64,000 nt of DNA from Aricia agestis (Eukaryota; Arthropoda; Insecta; Lepidoptera; Lycaenidae), in assembly GCF_905147365.1 (NCBI RefSeq), contig NC_056420.1, positions 12,782,001 through 12,846,000 on the forward strand. Reading direction: 5' to 3'. Position numbers and translations under genes: made by a program. Below, in pieces: positions 10,493-21,021 of this stretch. The notes under the pieces are model-generated. The model made no database searches. It was not told the origin of the DNA and was given only the letters and a program-made list of their open reading frames with translations. Every line of letters begins with the position of its first letter. The first letter of the stretch is position 1.

Positions 10493-10630
10493 GGGCCTGT
10501 TTCACCACTTCCTGATAAGTGCCGAATAGGCTATCCACCACTTAACTTGACAGATGCAGTATGGAGAATCTGTCAAAAAAAATGTAAATAGCCTATTCGG
10601 CACTTTATCAGAAAGTGGTAAAATCGGCCC
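10493..10630. mobile_element. 138-bp MITE with TTA target duplication
   Basis: Flanked by TTA on both sides. Inverted arms of roughly 45 bases start GGGCCTGTTTCACCACTTCC and include GTGCCGAATAGGCTA. Harbinger-type is inferred from the TTA duplication. Confidence 0.8.
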
Positions 10631-11351
10631 TTAATATTATAAACGTAATTGTCTGTTAACTCCACACGTCAAAACCTCTAAAGTCTAAATAGTTTTTGTG
10701 TGTAAACTTTGGAACCAAGAAAAGGATTTATACTTAAATTTTATTACGGAAAAATATACGCTCAGCGCGCGATTAGAATTTCTGTGCCAACGATGCTAAG
10801 GGCAACGTCCACTCTAGAATATTTTATCCAATTTTCTACAGAGATACTTATCAGTGCCTCAGGAAATTATATTTAGACAACCCTTTCCCATAAGAAAAGT
10901 TCAATTCGCAAAGGACAAAACACACAGAACTTACCTAAGACAAATAATGGAATTGATAAAAAGAATCAACATCTGGAACAAGTTACTAAAAGTGGTATTC
11001 TTTCATCAGTGGGAAAGAGATAGGTGTATTAGCTCAACAAATAAAGCTCTTTTACAAATAAAAATTCTTTTTACGTTTCCACTTCATTCTTGCTGAAAAG
11101 GCTGAAAAATACGTAAAAATATACCTGTTTAAAACGCTACATAGTAAGAATCATTATTTATAATGATCATGGATTTAATTTAATATCATTTCAGCTTGTT
11201 AATTTTACTTGTATAAACCTACACAGACGCAAATGACCTTTACCTGTGCAATAGGTTTGTAACAGTTTTTTACCCAATTCGATAAATTTGGACACAAAAA
11301 TAAAGAGGTTATGGCGCACCGTATACGCTACAGCGTTATGATAGTGTCCTG
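10631..11351. other. AT-rich spacer left of the LTR element
   Basis: A decayed trace of a TACTAATATTAT-type repeat may lie at 10631-10760. Otherwise no exon or repeat recognised; the open frame at 10854-11096 has no family features. Confidence 0.4.
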
Positions 11352-11356
11352 ATTGG
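11352..11356. repeat. 5-bp target duplication, left
   Basis: ATTGG directly before the left LTR, repeated at 13888-13892 after the right LTR. Five bases is usual for BEL/Pao elements. Confidence 0.9.
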
Positions 11357-11471
11357 TGTTGAACGTATATATGACATATGAAAGGTTGTGTCACTTGTAA
11401 GAATGTGATGTAGAGCTTTGTATTACAATGTTGTGAATAAATGCTTAGAACTCTTATTGGTGTTTTCTTCA
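11357..11471 (+). repeat. Left LTR, 115 bp
   Basis: Starts TGTTGAACGTATATATGACA, ends TTTTCTTCA. AATAAA occurs about 30 bases before its end, a plausible polyadenylation signal. Unusually short for a BEL/Pao LTR. Confidence 0.93.
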
Positions 11472-11635
11472 TGGTCCATCGAGTAGCCGGATATTATAGA
11501 AGAGCCAGCAGCAATATGGAGAAATGGTAATAGGCAACTTTTGGTGAGAATAAAATCGGAATAAAATTATTGAGAATTTGTGAGCAGTTGCCTTGACAAC
11601 CGATAAGCAAATTTGGTACGAACAATTTTGCGACT

Positions 11636-13369
11636 ATGGAAGGGTCTATAAGAGTACAAAAGCATCTTCAGATACAAATTACGACAGATTACGCTAAGTT
11701 TCAAATATCATCTAAGAATAGATCGCGAGCCTATATAAATGCTCGGCTCCAGGGCTTAGAACAAACATGGGTTCAGTTCAAAAAGAATCACTACGAGCTG
11801 CTGAGAAGTCAAGAGTTTTCAGATGATTGCGAGTATTTTAGAGACGTAGTATTTGAGGAAGTAGAGGAGGAGTATTTGCAATATAAGGCCGCATTAAAGG
11901 AGAGTCTTTTATGTGCTACAGAGGTTGTCCCTACCGCTGTGAACTTGCCCCAAATTCAGATTCCTAATTTCTCGGGAAAATATACAGAATGGTACACTTT
12001 TCACAATTTATTTGACTTGCTTATACATCGAAAATCCAATTTATCAAATATCGAGAAATTATATTATCTTAAGAGTTACCTAACGGGCGAAGCAGAAAAC
12101 TTAGTTCGTCATGTACCAATCACTGAAGGAAATTATGAAATATGTTGGAATATAGTTAAGAAGAGGTACAATAACAAAAGATACTTGGCAAATAATATAT
12201 TGAATCGTTTGTTTAATCAAAATAGTCTGGCTTCTGAGGATAGCAAAGGGATAAAAAGGTTGTTAGATACAACGAATGAATGCTTGAGTGCCTTATGTAA
12301 TTTGGATTTGGATACTTCCACGTGGGATATACTAATAATTTACATGGTGTCACAGAAATTAGACCGAGAATCAAAGAGGATATGGGAACAAAGAATCAGT
12401 AGTAACTTGGAGAATTTACCTTCATTAATGGAATTTTATGAATTTTTGGAAAGTAGATTTAGAGCATTAGAATTCTTAGAGTTAAGAGAGGAAAAGACAC
12501 GCGTAGACGAAAGGAAAAGGACTCATGTTTTTGCCATCACGACAGTTGTATGCCCGTACTGCCAAAAAAGTCATAAGCTAGATCAGTGTCGATTGTTTCA
12601 AAAGCAAGATTTTGATACTAGACTCTACTTTATTAAAAATAAAAAATTATGCTACAATTGTTTTAGCGCCTTTCACAGGCTCTCTAGATGTAGACATTCT
12701 AATACATGCCATCAATGTTATCGTCGACATCACTCACTTTTGCATAGAGAGAAGGAAGTCACTAAGTCCTACTATTTTTCAAATAAGGAGATGGCTCTGT
12801 CAGGTGATGAGGACGAGGACAGCCTAATAGGACAAAAGCCTGTCGCCCAGGTACTGCTACCCACTGCTATAGTAGAAGTTAATACAAATAAGGCGAGCAT
12901 GACTTTAAGAGCAACACTCGATCAAGGTTCCCAAGCGTCGTTTGTAACAGATAAAACGGTGCAGTTATTAGGTCTTCAGAAGTTCCCGGTAGACGAAGTT
13001 GTGACAAGTGTGGGGGGTGAGAGTCAGAACATACAAATTAACCACAAGGTAGAATTCCAGATACAGTCCACTACAAGTAAATACACGTGTAATATCGAAG
13101 CCTATGTTCTGAACGATTTATCCCCAACCCCCGGAACCGATGGTGTCGACATTATTAACTGGCCTGAATTGACATCCTTGAAACTTGCTGACCCGCGCTG
13201 CTTAAAAGCTGGTGAGGTAAACATATTGCTAGGCGCAGACGTTTATGGGCTTATTTTGGCTGCCCCGTTGACTGCCCAGAATACGCATTTCGGTTGGATC
13301 TTGTCGGGTTGTGTTCCAGAGAGTACTCGTTACGCACGAGACAAATGGAGAGATGGAATTATTACTTGA
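11636..13369 (+). CDS. Gag plus aspartic protease protein of BEL/Pao element
   Basis: A 577-residue retroelement protein. An acidic N-terminal region is followed at about 104-280 by the Gag-like domain typical of BEL/Pao (DUF1759 type; IPNFSGKYTEWYTF and LKSYLTGEAENLV are its hallmarks). Three cysteine-rich knuckles follow: C306-x2-C-x3-H-x4-C, C339-x2-C-x4-H-x4-C, and C358-x2-C-x3-H-x4-H. The protease domain (DUF1758 type) runs from about 402 to 560, with LDQGSQASF at 428-436 as the likely active site (Asp429), LLGADVY at 531-537, and FGWILSG at 552-558. The stop falls right where the polymerase would begin, so the frame looks neatly cut at a domain boundary. The start chosen is the first ATG of the frame, 164 bases after the LTR. 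It would assemble particles and cleave Gag in the cytoplasm (family knowledge). Confidence 0.9.
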   Translation: MEGSIRVQKHLQIQITTDYAKFQISSKNRSRAYINARLQGLEQTWVQFKKNHYELLRSQEFSDDCEYFRDVVFEEVEEEYLQYKAALKESLLCATEVVPTAVNLPQIQIPNFSGKYTEWYTFHNLFDLLIHRKSNLSNIEKLYYLKSYLTGEAENLVRHVPITEGNYEICWNIVKKRYNNKRYLANNILNRLFNQNSLASEDSKGIKRLLDTTNECLSALCNLDLDTSTWDILIIYMVSQKLDRESKRIWEQRISSNLENLPSLMEFYEFLESRFRALEFLELREEKTRVDERKRTHVFAITTVVCPYCQKSHKLDQCRLFQKQDFDTRLYFIKNKKLCYNCFSAFHRLSRCRHSNTCHQCYRRHHSLLHREKEVTKSYYFSNKEMALSGDEDEDSLIGQKPVAQVLLPTAIVEVNTNKASMTLRATLDQGSQASFVTDKTVQLLGLQKFPVDEVVTSVGGESQNIQINHKVEFQIQSTTSKYTCNIEAYVLNDLSPTPGTDGVDIINWPELTSLKLADPRCLKAGEVNILLGADVYGLILAAPLTAQNTHFGWILSGCVPESTRYARDKWRDGIIT

Positions 13370-13772
13370 TATTGAGATTGGAAGTTTGCTCTTTGCCTAG
13401 GAAGTACCTATTCGTATTTTTTGTATTGTTTCTTATTATGGTTAAAGATTAATGTTGTTAATTTTTAGTTACTGTTTTGTACAGGGTCATATATTATTAC
13501 ATTTAGACGATAGAGTATGGTATCATATTATTTTATATTATTTTTCTTAAAGATTTTAAGTTGCATTCTGTGTTAAAGCTAATTTAATAGTCAGTTTGAG
13601 ACTATATTGTTATGTTGAGGAACAGCGCTTAGTAATGATAGAAGTGATAATATGAGCTATCGGCATACCATAGGTATGGTTCAGAATGGTCGATGTAAAG
13701 TATTGTGTATATTATAAGGATTTAAAGTATTGTTAAGAATATATTCAAGAAATATATTCATGGGGGGCGGTA
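13370..13772. other. Non-coding tail of the LTR element
   Basis: About 400 AT-rich bases between the Gag-protease stop and the right LTR, ending in a purine tract at 13761-13770. No polymerase-like remnant can be read in any frame. Confidence 0.7.
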
Positions 13773-13887
13773 TGTTGAACGTATATATGACATATGAAAG
13801 GTTGTGTCACTTGTAAGAATGTGATGTAGAGCTTTGTATTACAATGTTGTGAATAAATGCTTAGAACTCTTATTGGTGTTTTCTTCA
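13773..13887 (+). repeat. Right LTR, 115 bp
   Basis: Identical by eye to the left LTR over all 115 bases; followed by the ATTGG duplication. Confidence 0.93.
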
Positions 13888-14279
13888 ATTGGCATTGGAT
13901 TAGCATGGTCACCATAGAAACGGTTTTTTACGGAATAATAGACAAAGTGACAGACTCATAGAGCGGCCATATACATCAGTTTTCCTGATCCGGTTTCCTT
14001 ATGCATTTTTCGAAACCGGGCCTCCGAACGCAGTAGATTCATACAAAAGTAATTGCATGTCACACACATTTGGTAACTTTCCTTACGGTTTTTTCCGTCC
14101 GTTTTTCCTGAATGCAAGCCCATGCATCCGGAATTCCTGACAGAAAAAAAAACGAAACGGATGCAAAGCCTACATACATTTTGTAGGGCCCGCCACACAC
14201 ATTCGGAAATTCCGAACGGAACTCTCAATCAGCGCAGCGCGATCAAGCTGAGCGGACGCGTAGCGTAGGCCAATGCCTA

Positions 14280-14347
14280 CGTTACGCGTATCGTATTCGT
14301 GGGTGTCTCAGCAATCTGAGACACCCACGAATACGATACGCGTAACG
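14280..14347. repeat. Perfect hairpin, 32-bp arms and 4-bp loop
   Basis: The left arm starts CGTTACGCGTATCGTATTCG and is mirrored exactly; the loop is CAAT at 14312-14315. It was checked base by base. No flanking duplication seen. Confidence 0.9.
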
Positions 14348-14438
14348 ACTATTGACGATGAGTGATATTGAGCATTTAATTACTGTAGAAGGGTTCCCAT
14401 GCTTGTGGGATCTAAATAACGAAGATTATCATAACACA

Positions 14439-14645
14439 GCGTCCGTGGCCTAATGGGTAGACCTTCGGTTCGCACTCCTAGAGGGTGAAGGTTCGAACCC
14501 GGGTGGAGGCGTGTACCTATGAGACATTTTCTGATCTCAAGTACATAATACGGACGCTCGTACGGTGAAGGAAAACATCGTGAGAACAGTATTTGAGAAG
14601 TGGTTACTTCGCTCTGAAAAATACTGTATAAATCATCCACAACGG
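14439..14645 (+). mobile_element. tRNA-derived SINE
   Basis: A tRNA-like head with box A (TGGCCTAATGGGTAG at 14446-14460) and box B (GGTTCGAACCC at 14490-14500), followed by a body with CGGTGAAGGAAAACATCGTG, a motif shared by many insect SINEs. The tRNA acceptor stem does not pair, so this is not a tRNA gene. Confidence 0.8.
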
Positions 14646-14746
14646 ATGTAAAGGCCTAGTTTTATGAAATAATTCTTCGAAAGAGCTTATAGACATCGGA
14701 TGACAATCAAAAAATCTTTCTGGATAGGCTTTTTTTACATAATACT

Positions 14747-14815
14747 AGCTGTAGCCCGCGACTCCGTCCGCGTGGACTTTGGAACAGACAGACTGAGATA
14801 CTTTCGCATTTATAA
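14747..14815 (-). mobile_element. Very short Helitron-like deletion derivative
   Basis: Read on the minus strand it has an ATTATAAATGCGAAAGTAT head and the GCGGACGGAGTCGCGGGCTA then CAGCTAG tail, with almost nothing between. Confidence 0.5.
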
Positions 14816-15223
14816 TTTTTCTCTTGAAGTTTTTTCTGATTTTTTTTTCTATAAACCTCACGGAGCCCGAGACCTTCCCAATGAATGCAAAACCGTGGAA
14901 ATCGGTTCGTGCGTTCTGGAGTTATAGCGTCAGGAAGGAAAACCCGACTTATTAATATTTTAGATTGGCCCTCCGTTATTTTTTGTGTGTTTAGTGGATG
15001 TACCCAGTAACGATGATGTTTTTTTTCTGAGAAATTAAAAATGCGATTGCGATTTCGACGAAGGTTTCCTAATCTTCGTCGAAATCCATGTTTCTTCCAA
15101 ACGTGCGCACTCCACTGAAGCTACTCCAAGACTAATCTAGGTATTCCGAACGGAAAAAAACCTGATGTGTGTGGTATTTGTACGGAATTTTTCATGATCA
15201 GGAAAACTGATGTATGTGGCCGC

Positions 15224-16699
15224 CCTTAAAGGGAATCCGCCATTTTGTAACTAAAGTCTGTCAGTATGTCTATTCTTTCTCGTTTCTCATGTGGCAGCAA
15301 CGTCCGTTCCGTTCCTTTCTGTGAATACGTGGAATACGAACAGCAGGAGTAAGCCGGTTTACTATAAACTACTCACTAAAACAGCACCAAATAAGTGCAG
15401 ACACTTTAAAATTAAACTTATTCCCAAGCTCCAACTAAATTCCGGTCACGGTGGAAAAATATTCTTCTTTACCCCAAAATAATGCAGCGAGAAATCGTAT
15501 GTTTCTGCAAATTTTCTCTTGTTTGCAAGGAGTTCTGACACAGAATAAATTATATTCAGTAATAGCATAATGGTTCAATTTATAATAATTAATAAATATT
15601 TTGAATAATTAATGAAATAATCGGGGCATTCGCCATTACGGTAATAAAGAAAAGCAGAATATAATAATTTAATATAGAATCAAAAGCAGAAGCCTTTAAC
15701 GGTAACGGCAAGCCGTTCAAGCCGAACGAGAGCTGCAAAAACCTGAGATGTCAACGAAATTGCCGTGTCATGCCATATGATATTATGACAAGTTAAAAAA
15801 GCAATCATTCGTATATGCACACAAAAGCGTGAATTCAAATAATTTTAAAGAGATTAAACATGTATTATCCCGTGTCTGGTTTCTATGTTGCGTAAACTTT
15901 ATTTCAAGAACACGCCTTCGTTACGCTACTGTATAAATAGATATTGTGGCTTCGAGGAGCGACACTCGCCGAATATTCAAAGCCTCATGAGGGAATAATG
16001 GATATTTATTTGACAGCAGTCCTGAGGAGTTTCTGATTCCGCGGCTTTAGATAGTGGAAATGTAAATTCTCTATTTTCGGCGTATGTTACTAACGGATTT
16101 TGGGGTTAAGTTTTTTATAACAATACCTTTAGTGGCTAAATCGAAATTTTATTGCCTGCAATATTGATGTAGAGAAATTGTATTCATATTTAATAATTAA
16201 AACATATTATACAATATACAATCAGTGACAAACTTAAATTTTGAAACATTTAGAACACATGTACTAATTTCTACAATATTGTTTGCAAAGGTTTTTTTTT
16301 TAACATGGATCCATTATTATAGACCACTGTATAAGATGTAATTATAATCAACTACACATATTTTGTATATTACAATTACGCTCTACTGATTTCCTAAATG
16401 TTTCGCAAAGCATTAATAATTGCAAAGCTAAGCTACTTCTAACATTTAGACACAATTTATACAGTTGTTTTAAACTTAGCAAACACGAGTATAAGTATGC
16501 AGTAGAAACTAAGACACTCATAAGTTTACACAGCATTAGCTAAGCTATGAATAATAAATAGTGGGATGAATCATAATATATTCTATGCATAAATCTAATT
16601 TGGCTGTTATGGCTATACTTTATACATTGAGTATACTGTGACAAATAATTAATCTTCTTATCGGTCGCGACTGATCGGATCGGATCTGGGTAAGGTAGG
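15224..16699. other. AT-rich stretch, no gene seen
   Basis: About 1.5 kb without a recognisable exon or complete repeat. Confidence 0.5.
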
Positions 16700-16703
16700 A
16701 TCC

Positions 16704-16796
16704 ATGCTAATATTATAAATGCGAGAGTGTGTCTGTCTGTCTGTTGCCTCTTCACGCCCAAACCTCTTAACCGATTAGGCTGAAATTTAGTTCATT
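16704..16796 (+). mobile_element. 5' part of TACTAATATTAT-head element
   Basis: CATGCTAATATTATAAATGC followed by GTGTGTCTGTCTGTCTGTTG and a CTTCACGCCCAAACC block; truncated by the MITE at 16804. Confidence 0.6.
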
Positions 16797-16803
16797 TTAT
16801 TTA

Positions 16804-17161
16804 GGGTGGGTTGCACCAGAGGCGTAGTTAAAGTTATGGTCAAAGTAATGGCTATAGTTAAGGCTAATTTAACTTTAACCTTAACTTTGACCACAGAATT
16901 TAACAGAAGATGTTGCTGGTCCGACAAGGCTTTAAATGAACGTGACCGGGGGCGCTGCTGGTAAAGGTGAACTGTCAAAAATGGCGTTTTTGTATGATGA
17001 CAGTGTTAGTTCCTTTTTTCGCCACGTGTGTTTAAAGCCTTGGCGAGCTCTATGGTTATGGTTAAATATGGCGTCCATTTTTGACTTTAACCAAAGAATT
17101 GACATAATACATTGTAGTTAAAGTTACAGTTATAGTTAAAGTAAGTTGTTGCAACCCACCC
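16804..17161. mobile_element. 358-bp MITE with TTA target duplication
   Basis: Ends GGGTGGGTTGCACC and the inverse GCAACCCACCC, with TTA on both sides. Subterminal GTTAAAGTTATGG/AACTTTAACC motifs match the 158-bp relative at 1438-1595; the centre (about 16900-17090) is extra. Confidence 0.8.
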
Positions 17162-17464
17162 TTAATATTCTATTTATACGGATGAATATACTTCACTTTA
17201 AACAGACAGACACACTTTCAGATTTATATTATTGGAATGGATATTTTTTTAAGAGCCTATGTTATCCAACTGCTGGGTAAAGGCATGGAAATTATCTATG
17301 CACAAATCTCATTTGTCTGTTATACTGTATACGCTGTGCATACTGTTTCAAATAAATCTTCGTGTTGGTATAGATTCGGATCTGGGTTAGAGTAATCAGG
17401 ACTACATATTGTAAGTATTGGTTGAGTCGGGAAATTGAACAAGCTATTTCGTGAGCAAAAACAA

Positions 17465-17580
17465 AAAATATACGTTAGATAATTAGACGTTGCCCGCAAT
17501 TGCACCGAAATTGTGGGTGCATTTTTCCGGGAAAATACTATCCGACGTCCGTTTCCAGGACTCAAAGTATATTTAAAGCA
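17465..17580 (-). mobile_element. Decayed TACTAATATTAT-head element fragment
   Basis: ACGTTGCCCGCAATTGC, TTTTTCCGGGAAAATACTAT and CCAGGACTCAAAGTAT appear in the minus-strand order of the family. A further piece of an unrelated repeat (the 7201-7788 family) is at 17700-17790. Confidence 0.45.
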
Positions 17581-17790
17581 AACATTCTAAAAATCCGGTT
17601 AGCGATTTTGGATTGAGGTTCGCTTGTCTATTGACTATTTCACATTCACTCAAAATATTGGTATTTTATTTCTAAGCACGTAATCTAAGCAGGATACCAA
17701 TATTTGCGAGAAATTCCGTAAAGAAAAAAATCTAACACCCCCCATTCCGACCGGCACAGCAGCGCGGCGTTGCCAGACTTCGGCAGGGGT

Positions 17791-18752
17791 GTTTTTAGGG
17801 TTCCGTAGCCAAATGGCAAAAAACGGAACCCTTATAGATTCGTCATGTCTGTCTGTCTGTCTGTCCGTCCGTATGTCACAGCCACTTTCCTCCGAAACTA
17901 TAAGAGTTATACTATTGAAAATTGGTAAGTAGATGTAGTCTGTAAACCGCATTAAGATTTTGATATAAAAATGGAAAAATTATTAGAAATTTTCATACAA
18001 CTGAAATACAACGTACGGATAGGTACAACTGAAACAAAAAATATTTTTTTTCATCTAACCTATACGTGTGGGGTATCTATGGATAGGTCTTTAAAAATCA
18101 TATTGAGGTTTCTCATGTCATTTTTTTCTAACCTGAATAGTTTGCGAGAGAGACTCTTCCAAAGTGGTAAAATGTGTATCCCCCCCCCTCTAACTTCTAA
18201 AGTAGGGGCATGATAAGTCTAAAAATAATATATGATATACATTACTATAAAAACTACCAACGAAAATTGATTTAAACGATATCTAGCAAGTAGTTTTTTT
18301 TATACGTCATAAATGGTAAACCTTAAACCGATAAAAAAAATTGTTTTTCATGTAACCTATGCGTGTTAGATGAAAAACTATCTATGGATAGGTCTTTAAA
18401 AATCATATTGAAGTTTCTTTTATAATGTTTTTGTAACCTGAATAGTTTGCGAGAGAGACTCTTCCAAAGTGGAAAAATTTGTGTCGCCCCCCCTCTAACT
18501 TCTAAAGTAGGGGCATGATAAGTCTAAAGATAATATATGATGTACATTACTATAAAAACTACCAACGAAAATTGGTTTGAACGAGATCTAGCAAGTAGTT
18601 TTTTTTATACGTCATAAATGATAAAACTTAAATTAATTTTCATTAAATCAACTGAAATATAAAAATAAGTCAAAATCCTTTTAATTTTATTAAAATAAAC
18701 CTTATTAATGCTGCGGAACCCTTCATGGGCGAGTCCAACTCGCACTTGGCCG
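17791..18752 (+). mobile_element. AGGGTTCCGTA-family element with internal tandem duplication
   Basis: Starts with a hairpin made by AGGGTTCCG and CGGAACCCT, then a GTCTGTCTGTC run, and ends GAGTCCAACTCGCACTTGGC at a T-rich tract. The segment from about 18048 to 18325 is repeated at about 18346-18625 (offset 297-305), including GTTTGCGAGAGAGACTCTTC. Copies at 29034 and 44162 have one unit, so the duplication is private to this copy. Confidence 0.75.
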
Positions 18753-19055
18753 CTTTTTTTTTTAAATGAAATAAGGGGGCAAACGAGCAAACGGGTCACC
18801 TGATGGAAAGCAACTTCCGTCGCCCATGGACACTCGCACATCAGAAGAGCTGCAGGTGCATTGCCGGCCTTTTAAGAGGGAATAGGGTTATAGGGGAGGG
18901 TAGGGAAGGGAAGGGAATAGGGGAGGGTAGGGAAGGGAATAGGGTAGGGGATTGGGCCTCCGGTAAATTCACTCACTCGGCGAAACACAGCGCAAGCGCT
19001 GTTTCACGCCGGTTGTCTGTGAGAACGCGGTATTTCTCCGGTCGAGCCGGCCCAT
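18753..19055 (-). mobile_element. SINE-like element, copy 5 (5' truncated)
   Basis: Minus strand; the T tract starts at the end of the preceding element. The head is lost beyond GCCGGCCCAT. Loss of the 5' end is typical of retrotransposed elements. Confidence 0.8.
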
Positions 19056-19218
19056 AAAGTATTTGTGTGAGAGCGAGTATGCTAATTATAATTGCATAAG
19101 TTGATAAAAAAATGCTACGTTTTACCGCGGCAGTCTCCGAGTGCCACACGTATTTTTTATATGTTATTCTGTTACTTAGTTAACCGAGCTCTGTATAGTA
19201 ATTCAAGCTTACTAACAA

Positions 19219-19694
19219 GTACCATCAGAGAAGTTGATTCCTAGGCAAATGGTGGACCTATGTAATTTGATCGCGTTAAGTCAAACCCGTCAAACCCATC
19301 AGGCCGATCCATAAAGTTAATATACCTAGCAGAATAGAGAAACAAAGGCCTGAGCAAGAGAGATGTCACTATCAGTAACACTGCGTGGTAAAAAGAGACG
19401 TGTGATACATGACAGCAGCACTCTTTTTTGACGTCCAGTCGGCACGTGCCGCACGTTGACAATTTGATCTCAATAGAAATCATGTTCAATCATGCTTGTG
19501 TGAGTGTATACGTAGACATATTTTTACACACAGATGAAACCAATTTCGGTTTCGTTTGACAGCTCGAGATTGTTGCTCTATTCCGCTAGGTATATTAACT
19601 TTATGGGCCGATCACAGCTAACATTGAATTGACATAAGCCGACCAAATGACGTAGTTCCGTCAACTGCCTGGGAAACAATTTCCTCGATGGTAC
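19219..19694. mobile_element. GTACCATC-end MITE carrying a nested MITE
   Basis: Ends GTACCATCAGAGAAGTTGAT and the inverse AATTTCCTCGATGGTAC. Split at 19310-19605 by a hAT-like MITE. The uninterrupted relative is at 20863-21021. Confidence 0.75.
19310..19605. mobile_element. hAT-like MITE with 8-bp target duplication
   Basis: 296 bases with ends CATAAAGTTAATATACCTAG and its inverse, flanked by GGCCGATC at 19302-19309 and 19606-19613. The 8-bp duplication and CA...TG ends suit hAT. A reversed full copy is at 51254-51555. Confidence 0.88.
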
Positions 19695-20270
19695 ACCATT
19701 CCATTTAGTCGGTTAGGAAGCCTGTAAGTGACTAGCACTAATACGTCCATTCAACACACATACTACAACTCCACAGGCTACAATATTGTAGTAATCCATT
19801 AGACTTTGGAGTTTAGAGCTAAGATCGATTTGTGCTAATTGTACACTAGAACTGTACACAAGTAAATTTATTTTAGTTTCGTTTGGAACAATATGTTTTT
19901 ACAAACAATGCTACTAAATGGACGCTGTTTGTCATTTGTGTATACGAAAAATTACGTATTAAAGTTATGAATGCAGTTATGTTCTTTAGATCGTTTAGAA
20001 GAAGACTGCATTCATAATTCAACGACAAAAATTTTTGCGCTTAACAGCGACCGTGCAACTACCAAATATTTTTTTTAAGAGCCTATGCAGTACCGTATTT
20101 TCTCATACCAAAATATATAATATGAGAAAAATTAAAAGAGAAAAAATATAGATTATAATAAGAAGGTAGCAATCGTACTAAATCGAATTAATAAACGTTA
20201 GCAGCTGAAGTTAAGTTCATCATGAACATTATCATAAAAACTATGCAATTTGAATTTACTTAAAGACTAA
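19695..20270. other. AT-rich stretch, no gene seen
   Basis: No exon or complete repeat recognised. Confidence 0.45.
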
Positions 20271-20560
20271 AAAAAACTTGAGAGGTGTCAAGGGACCCCC
20301 GAATGGAACGAAGATTTTCTTATGTTCAAAAAACATGTATACATATTATACACTCAAAAAAATATTTAAAAAACGTCATCTATATTGACGCTCAGGAATA
20401 CTAACAACGCGTCGCTGTTTATTCTAAAAAAACGCCATCCAGTTGACGCACAGGAATACTATCAACGCCCTCTGCCACTACCATGAAGGTACTAATAAAA
20501 AAGGGTCCAGGTCAAATATCGTTCTGTCTAGCCCCCTTTACTCCGAACGCGCGATAAGGA
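20271..20560. repeat. Possible repeat with duplicated TTGACGC...GGAATACT unit
   Basis: AACGTCATCTATATTGACGC then TCAGGAATACTAACAACGC is echoed about 60 bases later as AACGCCATCCAGTTGACGCA then CAGGAATACTATCAACGC, a diverged tandem pair. The wider block is not recognised. Confidence 0.45.
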
Positions 20561-20610
20561 ACTTAGTTCCAAGTACGTAAAATGTCTAAAGACACAATTT
20601 TTAAGTTCAT

Positions 20611-20725
20611 AATAGTATAAATGCGAAAGTATGTATTCTGTCTGCCTGTTAGGTCGTCACACCCAAATGAAAAAAAAAACCCGATTCTGCTGGGTATGGA
20701 GATACCTACTTTGAGTGGAGTCGGG
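20611..20725 (+). mobile_element. TACTAATATTAT-head element fragment
   Basis: AATAGTATAAATGCGAAAGT, then CTGTCTGCCTGTTAG, CGATTCTGCTGGGTATGGAG and ACTTTGAG. Truncated at its 3' end. Confidence 0.5.
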
Positions 20726-20862
20726 ACACATGAATTCATTTTCACAACAAATTCTGGTGCAGCTGAGTTGAGGGTGTCATCAGCATACGGTGGAATAAGC
20801 ATAGACCACTAAAACCATTACTAATAAGTCTTCGTTGAAGCCAAGCAAGTAGCAACTATCAT

Positions 20863-21021
20863 GTACCATTGAGGAAATTGATTCCTAGGCTGATCGCGGA
20901 CCTATGTAATTCTGTCGCGTTGTGTCAAACCCAGCCGACAGATCACGATTAACATTGAATTGACATAATTCGACCAAACGACGTAGGTCCGTCGCCTATG
21001 AATGAATTTCTTCGATGGTAC
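20863..21021. mobile_element. GTACCATC-end MITE, uninterrupted copy
   Basis: 159 bases with ends GTACCATTGAGGAAATTGAT and the inverse of GTACCATCGAAGAAATTC. Serves as the empty-site reference for the nested insertion at 19310. Confidence 0.8.

Larger units (their letters stand above)
11357..13887 (+). mobile_element. BEL/Pao-type LTR retrotransposon lacking polymerase
   Basis: A complete 2,531-bp insertion: two 115-bp LTRs (TG...CA ends, identical by eye), an ATTGG duplication, one long frame coding Gag and protease only, and a purine-rich tract (GGGGGGCGG) just before the right LTR. TGG follows the left LTR, where a tRNA primer site is expected. There is no reverse transcriptase, RNase H or integrase; about 400 non-coding bases follow the stop. 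It therefore depends on another element for reverse transcription and integration (inference). LTR identity and the unbroken frame point to a recent insertion. Confidence 0.9.
13963..15223. mobile_element. Terminal-inverted-repeat element with later insertions
   Basis: The ends GCGGCCATATACATCAGTTT and the inverse of GCGGCCACATACATCAGTTT agree over about 27 of 28 bases. The interior holds a perfect 68-bp hairpin, a tRNA-derived SINE and a Helitron-like fragment. CCTGATC, GGAATT and CCGTTCGGAATT-like motifs recur near both ends. A distant relative of the termini is at 53325-53520. No transposase. Confidence 0.65.

Noticed and set aside
11191..11472. 93-codon minus-strand frame
   Set aside because: Runs through the left LTR in antisense and its flank; the LTR portion would repeat at the right LTR. 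No domain.
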